A DNA stretch of 64,000 nucleotides from Chryseobacterium sp. CH21 (GCF_004119445.1 NZ_QICI01000048.1:20678-84677), one strand, 5' to 3'; positions 25,970-34,672 are shown, numbered from the stretch's first letter. Notes: generated by a model from the letters alone, not told the origin. Numbers and translations are program-made.

Positions 25970-26662
25970 ATGCTATCAGCCAAAAGAAATACTGCAATTT
26001 TCTTTAAGATCATTCTCATCATTGGGTTTGCCTATTTCTTTTGGCTGATGCTAAAAATTACATTAGAATATATTCCTTTTAATCCTGAAGTCAGTTTTCT
26101 GATGATCAAACAGACGGAAGTAGTAGAAAGACCGGAATATCTTGCGTTTTTCTATACTCATGTATATACGAGCATCTTTGTCCTTCTTTCAGGATTTCTG
26201 GCTATTCTCACAAAAGATTTCGGACTCAAAAATTTCCACCGGAATATGGGAAAAGTATATATTTTTCTCATCCTGATCTGTGCTGCTCCTTCGGGAATTT
26301 ATATGGGAATATTTGCCAACGGCGGTATTTTATCGAAGACTTCTTTTGTTATTTTAGGCTTTTTATGGTGGTTTTCAACGTTTAAAGCGTATCAGCTGGC
26401 AAGACAGAAAAGATTCAAAGAACACAAACAATGGATGTGGCGGAGTTTCGCTTTCACTTTATCTGCTATTTCCCTGAGAATGTGGAAAGTAATTATTGTA
26501 TATTTATTTCATCCCAATCCAATGGATGTCTATCAGATGATTGCATGGCTGGGCTGGATTCCCAATATCCTTATTATTGAATATTTAATCACAAAAAACA
26601 TCTATGAAAATTGTACATTACACCTTGATTTCCTTACTGACAGTTTCTCTGATAAGCTGTAA
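25970..26662 (+). CDS. DUF2306 membrane protein, C-terminus probably misread
   Basis: A 230-residue protein with about six hydrophobic helices (IIGFAYFFWLMLKI, SIFVLLSGFLAIL, FLILICAAPSGIYMG and others) and RNMGKVY and KEHKQWMWRSFAFTLSAISLR, typical of DUF2306 proteins. As written it overlaps the next gene by 59 bases. One more A in the six-A run at 26593-26598 would end it as LITKKHL with a TGA at 26605-26607, giving the usual four-base ATGA overlap. I think that shorter end is the true one. Function unknown. Confidence 0.78.
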   Translation: MLSAKRNTAIFFKIILIIGFAYFFWLMLKITLEYIPFNPEVSFLMIKQTEVVERPEYLAFFYTHVYTSIFVLLSGFLAILTKDFGLKNFHRNMGKVYIFLILICAAPSGIYMGIFANGGILSKTSFVILGFLWWFSTFKAYQLARQKRFKEHKQWMWRSFAFTLSAISLRMWKVIIVYLFHPNPMDVYQMIAWLGWIPNILIIEYLITKNIYENCTLHLDFLTDSFSDKL

Positions 26663-27524
26663 AAAAGAAGGAAAAAATAATGAATCAGGGAAAGATTCTC
26701 TGACTGCAAAAAAGGACTCTGTAGTAGTTCCTGAAGTTCATCAGGAATATTATGGAATTTATACCGGTGAATTTGCCGGAATGGAAAAGGTAGTTGATCA
26801 GATGGACGGCTCAGAATATGACGTGAACAACTACAAAAGAATTTCTTTAAAGATCAACAGAATCACCAAAGATAGCGTTTATGGGCAAAGTATCGTGAAT
26901 GGCAATCAGCGCCCATTCAGAGGTGTTTTCAATGAAGCAGCAGCCTCTTTTGTACTGGATGAACCCGGCAATGACAAAACAGACGGAAGATTTGAAGTTA
27001 AACTGAAAGGTGACAGCTTAACCGGAAAGTGGAATGCTTTTGATAAAACAAGTGTTAAAGCTCCTTCAAAGACCCTTAAATTGACTAAAAAAGAGTTTGT
27101 TTACAACCCGAATTTTATGCTGGATAAGGATTCTGATCTGGTAGACTGGTCAAACCCTAAAGAGTTTACTGAAAAATACACAGATGAAGAAACCGGAAAA
27201 ACAGAAAGCTATAAAACGTCTAAAAACCGCATCGCTTCTGAAGCCATCTTCAAACTGAATGCTTCCAAACAAAAACTAACGGAAAAAGATCTTAAAAACT
27301 TAAGAAAACTGGATCTTGAGATCATCAAAAACTCTGTATTTGCAAGACATGGTTATTCTTTCAAAAAAGAAACCTACAGAAATTTCTTTGAACAAACAGA
27401 CTGGTATATTCCTGTTTCCAGCAATGTAGATAATGATCTTTCGCCTATGGAAAAGGAAAATGTAGCTTTACTGAACCGCTTTACCAAATATGCGGAGGAT
27501 AAATATGACAGTTTTGGGAGATAG
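26604..27524 (+). CDS. YARHG-domain lipoprotein
   Basis: A 306-residue protein whose signal (LISLLTVSLISC) ends in a lipobox with Cys19 followed by KKEGKNNESG. The mature part has a beta-rich central domain (about 50-150) and a C-terminal YARHG domain: ELDIIKN-like DLEIIKNSVFARHGYSF, followed by FFEQTDWYIP. YARHG is an extracellular domain common in cell-surface proteins of Bacteroidota. The start overlaps the upstream DUF2306 gene. Confidence 0.86.
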   Translation: MKIVHYTLISLLTVSLISCKKEGKNNESGKDSLTAKKDSVVVPEVHQEYYGIYTGEFAGMEKVVDQMDGSEYDVNNYKRISLKINRITKDSVYGQSIVNGNQRPFRGVFNEAAASFVLDEPGNDKTDGRFEVKLKGDSLTGKWNAFDKTSVKAPSKTLKLTKKEFVYNPNFMLDKDSDLVDWSNPKEFTEKYTDEETGKTESYKTSKNRIASEAIFKLNASKQKLTEKDLKNLRKLDLEIIKNSVFARHGYSFKKETYRNFFEQTDWYIPVSSNVDNDLSPMEKENVALLNRFTKYAEDKYDSFGR

Positions 27525-27548
27525 AGAAAAGGTTTTAGGTAGCAGGAA

Positions 27549-27950
27549 TTAGGGATTAGGGGTTGAGGTTAAGCCATCACTGTTTGTCATCCTTACGATA
27601 AGATAGAGAATCAGGCAGCCTACAGCATAGCAAAGATTATCTATCCATGAGAAAGAGTTTCCGATCACAATATACATCAGGCTTCCAGGACGGAAGCCTA
27701 GTTTTTCTGCAATATTGAAATACTGCGCAAACTCTACCATCAATGAAAAAATCAGAATTCCCAGAATCAGTTTCTGATCATTTACTTTTACAAAGCTCTT
27801 TACAAACGTGTAAAGAAGCATTACCACAATCACATCCCCAAGATAAGCTCTCACGAAGAAAATATCACTTAGTTTGGTGGCAATCAATACTTCTACAAGA
27901 AAAATAAATACGGTGAGAAGCAGATACTTCAGGCTGAACTGGAATTTCAT
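27549..27950 (-). CDS. DUF2809 family membrane protein
   Basis: A 133-residue protein with four hydrophobic helices (YLLLTVFIFLVEVLIA, LGDVIVVMLLYTFVKSF, LILGILIFSLMVEFAQYF, LCYAVGCLILYLIV). The GDVIVV, EFAQYF and SWIDNLCYAVG segments match DUF2809, a small integral membrane family of unknown role. It runs convergent to the YARHG gene with 24 bases between. Confidence 0.8.
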   Translation of the reverse strand: MKFQFSLKYLLLTVFIFLVEVLIATKLSDIFFVRAYLGDVIVVMLLYTFVKSFVKVNDQKLILGILIFSLMVEFAQYFNIAEKLGFRPGSLMYIVIGNSFSWIDNLCYAVGCLILYLIVRMTNSDGLTSTPNP

Positions 27951-27971
27951 TTCAAATTGGGATTAAGGCAT

Positions 27972-28004
27972 AAAAAATCGGCGTTCTAAGAACACCGATT
28001 TCAT
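27972..28004 (-). terminator. Intrinsic terminator downstream of the thioredoxin-like genes
   Basis: AAATCGGCGTTCT pairs with AAGAACACCGATTT (one mismatch), with Ts on the outgoing minus-strand side. Confidence 0.75.
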
Positions 28005-28022
28005 TTTTATACAGCAAATATA

Positions 28023-28675
28023 TTATTTCTTTACCTTGATTGTACACCCAATGGCAACTGTTTTTGTCATTTTTACAGACTCACCTTTTATCAGAGCATT
28101 TACAGCATCCTGAGCATAATATTCTGATACATCATTCGGGTTATCATAATTATTGTCAATAGCACCAATGTATTTTACAATATTCTTTCCATTCTCCTTT
28201 TCAGTACAAAAACATGCGGCGTTTTTGTAGCCCCATACTGCGGATAAATTTTCTGTCCTTCATCTACCAGATATGGGAAAGTAAATCCTTTCTGCTTTGC
28301 TCTTTCAATCATCTGCTGATATCCGTCTTCCGGCTGTACATTAGGATCATTAGGGTTAATGGCAATGACCGGATATCCCTGAGACTTGTACTTTTTATCC
28401 AGTTCAATGATTCTGTCTTCGTATTTCTTTGCGTAAGGACAATGGTTGCAGGTAAATACCACAATGAACCCTTTAGCACTTTTAAAATCACTTAGGGAAA
28501 CCATTTTCCCATCAATATTTTTAAGCTTAAAGTCAGCAGCTTCATCCCCTACTTCATAGCCTTTTACAGCAATATTTTCTTTCTGGCTTTTATTCTTATC
28601 GTGATCTGTCGTTGTAAAGCTCAGGAGTCCCAGCCCAACGATGAATGCTGTCATTAAAATTTTCAGGTTTTTCAT
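28023..28675 (-). pseudogene. Thioredoxin-like (AhpC/TSA-type) secreted protein, apparent single-base frameshift
   Basis: The gene opens with a signal peptide (MKNLKILMTAFIVGLGLLSF, start at 28675 preferred over 28717) and a redoxin domain with VVFTCNHCPYAKK, a CxxC thioredoxin motif, GYPVIAINPND and TKTPHVFVL. As written it ends early at 28175. One extra base in the four-T run at 28198-28201 restores KENGKNIVKYIGAIDNNYD and continues to a TAA at 28023-28025 with a conserved-looking tail (AIGCTIKVKK). I read this as an assembly homopolymer error or a recent mutation. It likely acts in periplasmic thiol redox control with the TlpA-like gene 10 bases upstream. Confidence 0.8.
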
Positions 28676-28685
28676 AATCGATTGT

Positions 28686-29174
28686 TTATTGAAGGTTTTC
28701 TTTAATTGTTTTTTCAAGGTCTTCTTTACTCATTTCACCGTCATTAAAATGAATTTTCACTCCGTTTTTATAGAACAGCGTTACGGGAATATTTCCGTCC
28801 CATTCTTTTTCAAGCCTTGGGATCCACGTGTTCATTCTTTTAATATCATCCAGCAAAAGTACCTCAGCGGTAAGATTTTTATTTTTGATGAATTTCAAAA
28901 CTCTTTCTTTATCAGCCAGCCTGTCCAATGACACTAAAATCATTTTATACTTCTGATGATCTGAATACTTAGCATTCACTTCCATAAAGTGTGGAAGCTC
29001 TTTTACACATGGAGCACAGGTTGTCGACCAGAAGTTGACTACAAGCAGTTTATCTTTTTCCTGCTGAATACGCTTTTCCAGGTCTTCATATTTTACTACA
29101 CAAACATCTGTCTGTTGAGCTTTAAAAACCGTACAAAACATAAATGCTGTAAGGATGATTATTAAATTCTTCAT
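28686..29174 (-). CDS. TlpA-like thioredoxin-family protein
   Basis: The ATG at 29174 (MKNLIIILTAFMF) puts the signal peptide at the N-terminus and is preferred over 29195. The 162-residue product has a thioredoxin fold with VVNFWSTTCAPCVKELP, a CxxC active site, KMILVSLDR and a cis-proline region NIPVTLFYKNG. It is a periplasmic disulfide reductase type, probably co-transcribed with the downstream redoxin gene. Confidence 0.88.
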   Translation of the reverse strand: MKNLIIILTAFMFCTVFKAQQTDVCVVKYEDLEKRIQQEKDKLLVVNFWSTTCAPCVKELPHFMEVNAKYSDHQKYKMILVSLDRLADKERVLKFIKNKNLTAEVLLLDDIKRMNTWIPRLEKEWDGNIPVTLFYKNGVKIHFNDGEMSKEDLEKTIKENLQ

Positions 29175-29270
29175 ATTCAAAATTAATGAATGCATTCTTT
29201 CTCAATGAAAATCAAGTTGTTAAAATTTGTTAAGAATTCTATTTATTATACAAAATTCTTTCACCAACCG

Positions 29271-29300
29271 TTGAATTAATGAAAATAAAATGTAAATTAG
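29271..29300 (+). promoter_or_regulatory. Promoter P1 of the small Cys-peptide cluster
   Basis: TTG at 29271-29273, a 19-base spacer and TAAATTAG at 29293-29300 fit the Bacteroidota -33/-7 layout with one -7 mismatch. The same TTG, spacing and octamer recur at P2 (29857-29886). Confidence 0.65.
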
Positions 29301-29324
29301 CTCAGAATCAAAACTAAAAATACC

Positions 29325-29480
29325 ATGAAAAAATCAAACATTCAAAAGAAAAAACTAACGAAAACAGAATTGAAAGAAATTAAAGGCAACGGAAGATTAT
29401 GCTTTGATGGGTTCTGCCGTACAGGAGAATTTGAAGAATGGCAGCTTGGCGCCGGTGACAAAAACGGATTCTGCTGTTAA
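29325..29480 (+). CDS. Small Cys-rich leader peptide A (bacteriocin-like / orphan RiPP-type precursor)
   Basis: A 51-residue product starting MKKSNIQKKKLTKTELKEIKG. The first 21 residues are a Lys-rich, helical leader shared with three neighbours (pattern KL[TN]K-x-[EK]LKEI). The core has LCFDGFC and ends NGFCC, four cysteines in all. In this copy the double glycine after the leader is G-N-G. The leader type resembles Bacteroidota natural-product or bacteriocin-like precursors; no modifying enzyme or exporter lies in the window. A clear promoter stands 25 bases upstream, and peptide B follows after 33 bases. Confidence 0.85.
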   Translation: MKKSNIQKKKLTKTELKEIKGNGRLCFDGFCRTGEFEEWQLGAGDKNGFCC

Positions 29481-29513
29481 TCAAACTAAAACAATAACCA
29501 AACTAAATTTATC

Positions 29514-29672
29514 ATGAAAAAATCAAACGTTCAAAAAAGAAAATTGACAAAAAGCGAATTGAAAGAAATTAACGGAGGTAACGGACCAGTTGTATGCCCG
29601 GAAGGACTTTGCGACAGAGGTGACGGTGAATATGTAATCGGACCAGTAGGAAGAAACGGATACTGCTGTTAG
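29514..29672 (+). CDS. Small Cys-rich leader peptide B
   Basis: A 52-residue paralogue of peptide A with leader MKKSNVQKRKLTKSELKEINGG, here with a true Gly-Gly end. The core contains VCPEGLC and the end GPVGRNGYCC. Four cysteines keep the same spacing class as A and D. It shares the P1 transcript with A and is followed by a terminator at 29778. Confidence 0.85.
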   Translation: MKKSNVQKRKLTKSELKEINGGNGPVVCPEGLCDRGDGEYVIGPVGRNGYCC

Positions 29673-29777
29673 TAGCAAAAAATGCTAAAAAAGGAAAATC
29701 TATAAAACTCTTATACAAAACCAATTTTAATATTTGTTTTATTTCAATATTAAATAAAAGCTTTGTTAGATAATAAG

Positions 29778-29804
29778 GATTGAGGGAACCCCTCAATCTT
29801 TTTT
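29778..29804 (+). terminator. Intrinsic terminator after peptides A and B
   Basis: Arms GATTGAGGG and CCCTCAATC with a three-base loop, followed by six Ts. Confidence 0.9.
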
Positions 29805-29856
29805 ATGAAGTAGAATTTCAACGCAAAAAAAAGTTAACAATTTGACTCACAATATT

Positions 29857-29886
29857 TTGAACCTATTAAAATAACTTGTAAATTAG
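29857..29886 (+). promoter_or_regulatory. Promoter P2 of the small Cys-peptide cluster
   Basis: TTG at 29857-29859, a 19-base spacer and TAAATTAG at 29879-29886, the same as P1. GTAAATTAGCT is identical at both promoters. Confidence 0.65.
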
Positions 29887-29908
29887 CTTTTACCAAATTA
29901 AAATTATT

Positions 29909-30076
29909 ATGAAAAATTTAAAAAATCAGAAAAGAAAATTGAACAAAACGGAGCTGAAAGAAATCAGCGGTGGAGCAAACAGACCTGTATGCCCAAGAGT
30001 GATAAGCTGTACAGATCCTCATACCGGAGAAGAACAGTATGGAGTTCCGGGAATGCAGGATGGATTCTGCTGCTAA
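29909..30076 (+). CDS. Small Cys-rich leader peptide C
   Basis: A 55-residue paralogue with leader MKNLKNQKRKLNKTELKEISGG. The core is the most divergent: PVCPRVISC has a wider cysteine spacing, but the end GMQDGFCC keeps the [N/D]G[Y/F]CC signature. It is the first gene of the second unit, 22 bases after P2. Confidence 0.84.
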   Translation: MKNLKNQKRKLNKTELKEISGGANRPVCPRVISCTDPHTGEEQYGVPGMQDGFCC

Positions 30077-30104
30077 CTGAGCTATAAACTCCAAACAACA
30101 GAAC

Positions 30105-30260
30105 ATGAAGAATTCAGACATCCAGAAAAGAAAACTCACCAAAAATAAGCTAAAAGAAATTAATGGTGGGGTGACTTGTGCAGAGGGTTTATGCAAACTG
30201 AGAGGAGTAAGCCATTTCCTCATCATAGGCCCAAGAGGTAAGGACGGCTATTGCTGCTAA
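30105..30260 (+). CDS. Small Cys-rich leader peptide D
   Basis: A 51-residue paralogue with leader MKNSDIQKRKLTKNKLKEINGG. The core has TCAEGLC, a hydrophobic HFLIIGPRG stretch and the end KDGYCC, closest to peptide B. It lies 28 bases after C and before a terminator that also serves mutS. Confidence 0.84.
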   Translation: MKNSDIQKRKLTKNKLKEINGGVTCAEGLCKLRGVSHFLIIGPRGKDGYCC

Positions 30261-30277
30261 TCCTACTTTATGATAAC

Positions 30278-30314
30278 AAAAAAATGATTGGATTACCCTC
30301 CAATCATTTTTTTA
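30278..30314. terminator. Bidirectional terminator between peptide D and mutS
   Basis: ATGATTGGA (30284-30292) and TCCAATCAT (30299-30307) are flanked by an A run on the left and a T run on the right. The right side overlaps the end of mutS. Confidence 0.85.
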
Positions 30315-32883
30315 TCGAATTCAGCTTCATTAAAGCTTCAATGGGTGTCAACGTATTGATATCTATTTTGGTCAGTTCTTCACGGATATTCTCCAAAACA
30401 GGATCATCCAGCTGGAAGAAAGAAAGCTGCATATTCTCTTCCGTCACTCTCTTAATCGTTTCTGATGAGTTGCTTCCCTGAGTTCTGCTGGCTTCGAGGG
30501 TTTTAAGGATTTCATTTGCCCTGTTTACTACTTTGGCAGGCATTCCGGCAAGCTTGGCAACATGGATACCAAAACTATGCTCACTTCCTCCCGGAATCAG
30601 TTTTCTCAGGAAAATGATGTTTCCTTTGTTTTCCTGAATAGAAACATGGAAGTTTTTTACCCTTTCAAAATTGACTGTCATTTCATTCAACTCATGATAA
30701 TGCGTTGCAAATAAAGTCTTTGCCTGTGTAGGGTGCTGATGAAGATATTCTGCAATAGCCCATGCAATAGAAACCCCATCATAAGTGGAAGTTCCACGAC
30801 CGATTTCATCTAGCAGGATCAGACTTCGTTCTGAAATGTTGTTCAAAATATTGGCAGCCTCATTCATCTCTACCATGAAAGTAGATTCTCCTGCAGAGAT
30901 ATTGTCTGTAGCTCCTACCCTTGTAAAGATTTTATCCAGCAATCCTATTTCAGCATGTTTGGCAGGTACAAAACTTCCAATCTGAGCCAAAAGACATACA
31001 ATAGCTGTCTGACGCAGGATTGCAGATTTACCGGCCATGTTCGGACCCGTTACCATGATAATCTGCTGAGAATCTTTATCCAGAAAGATATCATTCGGGA
31101 TGTATTTTTCTCCAAGCGGAAGCGCATTTTCAATAATCGGGTGTCTGGCTTCTTTTAAATCAATAGCATAGCCGTCATTCAAGACAGGCTTTGTATAACT
31201 CTCAGAAACAGCCAGTTCAGATAATCCGGAAGCCACATCAAGCTGGGCAATAATATTGGAATTCCCTTGAATCTGATCAACATAAACCATTGTTTCTCCA
31301 CATACATTTCTGTACAGTGAAGTTTCCAGAACACCTATTTTTTCTTCGGCACCAAGGATCTGGTTTTCGTATTCCTTCAGTTCTTCGGTAATATATCTTT
31401 CAGCATTCACTAAGGTCTGCTTTCTTACCCAATCATCCGGAACTTTATCTTTATGCGTATTTCGAACTTCAATATAATATCCAAAAACGTTGTTAAAATC
31501 AATTTTAAGGCTTGTAATTCCTGTTCTTTCGATCTCTCTTTGGCACATTTCATCCAGGAAACCGCGTCCTTTGCTCTGAAGATTTCTCAATCTGTCAAGC
31601 TCTTCAGAAACGCCTTCTTTAATCACATTTCCTTTGGCTATATTTACCGGAAGTTCTTCATTAAGATGATTTTGCAGAAATTTAATCAGTTCTTCCAGAT
31701 CAAATAAAGGCTCTAACCACGCCAGCACATCTGCATGAGGATGCAATAACGCTTTGATTGTATGAATATTAATTAAACTTTGGCGCAGATATCCCAGTTC
31801 TTTCGGTGAAATTTTCTCTGCAGCCAATTTTCCCATTAACCGGTCAAGATCAGAAATGGATTTCAGAAGCTGGCAAATCTCGTATTTAAGGGCATCATTT
31901 TCGTTTAAGAAATCAATGAGAGAAAGTCTTCTCATGATTTCATCCACTGATTTTAAAGGCAAAATAATTCTTCTTCTCAAAAGCCTTCCTCCCATGGGAG
32001 TAGACGTTTTATCAATAATATCCAACAGTGATTTCCCTTGTGGATTGCTTGGATAAACGATTTCCAGATTTCTAAGGGTAAAATTATCCATCATCAGATA
32101 ATCTTCCTGTGGAATGATCTGCAGTTTGGTGATATGAGCAAGCAGATTGTGATGAGTATCTTCTACCAGATAAGCAAAAATAGCACCTGCTGCTGTAATG
32201 GCTAACGGTAAATTTTCTATTCCAAATCCTTTTAACGAATTGGTTTTAAAATGATTCGTTAATTTTTCGTAGGCAAAATTATACTGGAAAGCCCAGTCTT
32301 CAAGTTTAAAGGCATTTTTATTTTTGATCTGCTCCGGAATCTGTACACTTCTCTGAAAAATAATTTCACTAGGGTCAAAAGTATTGACGATGTGCAAAAG
32401 TTTTTCCAGATTTCCTTCGCTTACCAGAAACTCACCTGTAGAGATATCTACCAGAGCGATTCCGTATTTCTCTTTTTCTTTGTGTAATGAAAGAAGGAAG
32501 TTATTCTTTTTGGAGTTTAAAACCTGATCATTGAAGGTAACACCCGGAGTAACCAACTCAGTAACACCACGTTTTACAATCCCTTTCACCATTTTAGGAT
32601 CTTCCAGCTGATCACAGATGGCCACCCTCATTCCCGCTCTTACCAATTTTGGAAGATAAGAATCTACAGAATGATGTGGAAACCCAGCAAGTTCTATATG
32701 CCCCTCACCATTGGCTCTTTTGGTAAGCACAATACCCAGAATCTGAGAAGTTCTGACAGCATCCTGCCCAAAAGTTTCATAAAAATCCCCAACCCTGAAT
32801 AATAATAGCGCATCAGGGTATTTCGCCTTGATGGTATTGTACTGCGTCATTAACGGGGTTTCTTTCTTTGCTGCTTTTGCCAT
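30304..32883 (-). CDS. mutS: DNA mismatch repair protein MutS
   Basis: An 859-residue full-length MutS. The mismatch-recognition domain has VGDFYETFG (Phe-x-Glu wedge). Later come the connector, lever and clamp domains and the ABC ATPase with Walker A TGPNMAGKS, signature region ISAGESTFMVEM, Walker B ILLDEIGRGTS and FATHYHEL. The C-terminal part ends near QLSFFQLDDP and NTLTPIEALMKLN, as in MutS1. It scans DNA for mismatches with MutL. It appears intact, so the nearby single-base indels are not explained by loss of this gene. Confidence 0.97.
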   Translation of the reverse strand: MAKAAKKETPLMTQYNTIKAKYPDALLLFRVGDFYETFGQDAVRTSQILGIVLTKRANGEGHIELAGFPHHSVDSYLPKLVRAGMRVAICDQLEDPKMVKGIVKRGVTELVTPGVTFNDQVLNSKKNNFLLSLHKEKEKYGIALVDISTGEFLVSEGNLEKLLHIVNTFDPSEIIFQRSVQIPEQIKNKNAFKLEDWAFQYNFAYEKLTNHFKTNSLKGFGIENLPLAITAAGAIFAYLVEDTHHNLLAHITKLQIIPQEDYLMMDNFTLRNLEIVYPSNPQGKSLLDIIDKTSTPMGGRLLRRRIILPLKSVDEIMRRLSLIDFLNENDALKYEICQLLKSISDLDRLMGKLAAEKISPKELGYLRQSLINIHTIKALLHPHADVLAWLEPLFDLEELIKFLQNHLNEELPVNIAKGNVIKEGVSEELDRLRNLQSKGRGFLDEMCQREIERTGITSLKIDFNNVFGYYIEVRNTHKDKVPDDWVRKQTLVNAERYITEELKEYENQILGAEEKIGVLETSLYRNVCGETMVYVDQIQGNSNIIAQLDVASGLSELAVSESYTKPVLNDGYAIDLKEARHPIIENALPLGEKYIPNDIFLDKDSQQIIMVTGPNMAGKSAILRQTAIVCLLAQIGSFVPAKHAEIGLLDKIFTRVGATDNISAGESTFMVEMNEAANILNNISERSLILLDEIGRGTSTYDGVSIAWAIAEYLHQHPTQAKTLFATHYHELNEMTVNFERVKNFHVSIQENKGNIIFLRKLIPGGSEHSFGIHVAKLAGMPAKVVNRANEILKTLEASRTQGSNSSETIKRVTEENMQLSFFQLDDPVLENIREELTKIDINTLTPIEALMKLNSIKK

Positions 32884-32899
32884 AGTAAAAAATGAGCCC

Positions 32900-32907
32900 C
32901 AAATTTA
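32900..32907 (-). promoter_or_regulatory. Candidate -7 box TAAATTTG for mutS
   Basis: Minus-strand match to TAnnTTTG 17 bases before the mutS ATG. Confidence 0.45.
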
Positions 32908-33009
32908 GAAAAATAAATTCAGGGTAAGAGAATTGTTTGCGGGTTAATCTTCTATACTTTTCTTTATCAGGAATTAATCGTATTTTTCAGCCATCAAATC
33001 ACATTATTC

Positions 33010-33507
33010 ATGGAATTTCCTGTTTTAGAGACTGAAAGGCTTATTTTGCGTAAGCTTACTTTTAATGATACCCAAGACCTTTTCGAGTACTTTTCTTTGG
33101 ATCAAGTGATGGAATATTATGATCTGGATACCTTTAAAACAGAAGAAGACTCCCATCGTATTATCCAGCATTTTAACAATGAATTTGAAAAAGGCAAAGG
33201 TTTCAGATGGGCTCTGGAATTGAAATCCAGTGGAAAAGTTATCGGTACCTGTGGTTACCACAATTGGTATAGGGAACATTTCAGAGCAGAAGTAGGCTAT
33301 GAGCTCAATCATAAATTCTGGCAGCAGTCTTATATGAAAGAAGCTATTCTTCCTATTTTAACGTATGGGTTTGAAACTATGCGACTTCACCGTGTGGATG
33401 CTTTTATAGATCCTTCCAATATTTCTTCCGAAAGATTGTTAACTTCTTTAAATTTCAGCAAAGAAGGAACGTTGAAAGATTATTTTTTGAAAAAGGAAAA
33501 TTCGTAG
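33010..33507 (+). CDS. GNAT-family N-acetyltransferase (RimJ/RimL-like)
   Basis: A 165-residue acetyltransferase. It starts with FPVLETERLILRKL, the RimJ-like opening, has VIGTCGYHNW, a strand EVGYELNHKFWQQSYMKEA (acetyl-CoA binding region) and the usual end RVDAFIDPSNISSERLLTSLNF. The acceptor substrate cannot be told from sequence. It stands alone. Confidence 0.88.
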   Translation: MEFPVLETERLILRKLTFNDTQDLFEYFSLDQVMEYYDLDTFKTEEDSHRIIQHFNNEFEKGKGFRWALELKSSGKVIGTCGYHNWYREHFRAEVGYELNHKFWQQSYMKEAILPILTYGFETMRLHRVDAFIDPSNISSERLLTSLNFSKEGTLKDYFLKKENS

Positions 33508-33553
33508 ACGCAACGATCTTCGGTCTTATCAATAAATAAATTGATTTAAATCT

Positions 33554-33704
33554 AACGCTAAGAAGCAAAGAAAATTGATATTGATTCTTCTTATTTTCGT
33601 TCGCAAAGGCATTTCATTTAGCAATTGAAGTGCTTTCCTCGCTGAGTGAAACGCCTTTGCGAACCTTTATCAGCTGAAGCCCTGAGTCTTGCGTTCAATG
33701 CGTT
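33554..33704. repeat. Dispersed intergenic inverted-repeat element, copy 1
   Basis: Bounded by AACGC (33554) and GCGTT (33700-33704). It holds exact 12-base arms GTTCGCAAAGGC (33599-33610) and GCCTTTGCGAAC (33653-33664), and further pairing (TTTCA with TGAAA, AGC with GCT) inside. Related sequences lie at 41937-42105 and 50159-50306. Noncoding, just after the acetyltransferase stop. Confidence 0.72.
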
Positions 33705-33725
33705 AAAATTATCAAAGTATAATAT

Positions 33726-34601
33726 TTATTTTTCTGAAAGGTGTTTTTTCAAAGCCTCGGAGCTTTTCTTATAAGCCCATTTCTGCTTGTAATCCACCCA
33801 TTTCGCTTTGAAAAGCTTACGCATCAGTTTATCAGTGTACCTCATAATGAAGACATGATACATCATATTAGCAAAAACATTCGGTTTATTGGGAAGAGCT
33901 CTTAATGAAAGAGAAAAACCTGGTTCCAGATATCTGTTGAAGTGCCAGAAAGCCCCGGGAATAAAGAGCGCATCACCATGTTCCATGAAAATCTCATATC
34001 CCTTTGCATATTTCAGCGCCGGAAACTTCTCGTAATCCGGATTTTCATAGTCGACCTCATAAACGGTATGAACAGATAAAGGGACTTTATATAAAAACGG
34101 AGACTGTTTTTGGTCAAACAAAAGAATTCTTTTCTTTCCTTCAAAATGGATATGCATAAAATCACCCAAATCCACATCATAATGCATCAAAACATGGGCT
34201 TCACTTCCTCCGAAGAATAAAGTAGGCAGTCTTTTAAAGAATTTTATTCCAAGATCCGGATAAGTAAAATTTTTCAGCAGCTCAGGAAGCCTGTCTGTAA
34301 TGATATAAAAAAAGATTCGAAGATCGGAAGGATTGCTTTTAATGATATCAATATACTCCTTCATTTTCATTCGGGTTACCGGAGCATCAGAGCTTTTCTT
34401 AGCATCTGCCGGTTTGTTGTCGTATAGGGGAACTTCCTGATCCCCTGCTTTTTCACGGATATAAGCAAGGTTCCATTTATCAAAAGCATCCCATCGGCTG
34501 GCAAAATTCTTAATTAAAAGAGGTTTTTGCTTTTTAAAATAATTTTTCTGAAAATCTTCTTTACTGATATCATTTACAATATCTACGTTTTCGAGGATCA
34601 T
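33726..34601 (-). CDS. Cupin-like / JmjC-type domain protein
   Basis: A 291-residue soluble protein of the cupin_8 type. It opens with FQKNYFKKQKPLLIKNFASRW and has the first metal-binding stretch VLMHYDVDLGDFMHIHFEGKKRILLFD, with His and Asp in place, and the later GDALFIPGAFWHFNRY, holding the second histidine. Members are Fe(II)/2-oxoglutarate-dependent hydroxylase-like proteins; the substrate here is unknown. The gene is monocistronic. Confidence 0.86.
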   Translation of the reverse strand: MILENVDIVNDISKEDFQKNYFKKQKPLLIKNFASRWDAFDKWNLAYIREKAGDQEVPLYDNKPADAKKSSDAPVTRMKMKEYIDIIKSNPSDLRIFFYIITDRLPELLKNFTYPDLGIKFFKRLPTLFFGGSEAHVLMHYDVDLGDFMHIHFEGKKRILLFDQKQSPFLYKVPLSVHTVYEVDYENPDYEKFPALKYAKGYEIFMEHGDALFIPGAFWHFNRYLEPGFSLSLRALPNKPNVFANMMYHVFIMRYTDKLMRKLFKAKWVDYKQKWAYKKSSEALKKHLSEK

Positions 34602-34672
34602 GTACTTTGTATTTAATGCGAAATAAAAATAGTGTTTTTTTGAAACTTGAGAAAATTAAGATTAAAATGGCC

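Noticed and set aside
28023..28675. Programmed frameshifting in the thioredoxin-like gene
   Set aside because: No slippery heptamer with a downstream structure is evident, and nine other sites in the window show the same homopolymer bias, so an assembly error is simpler.
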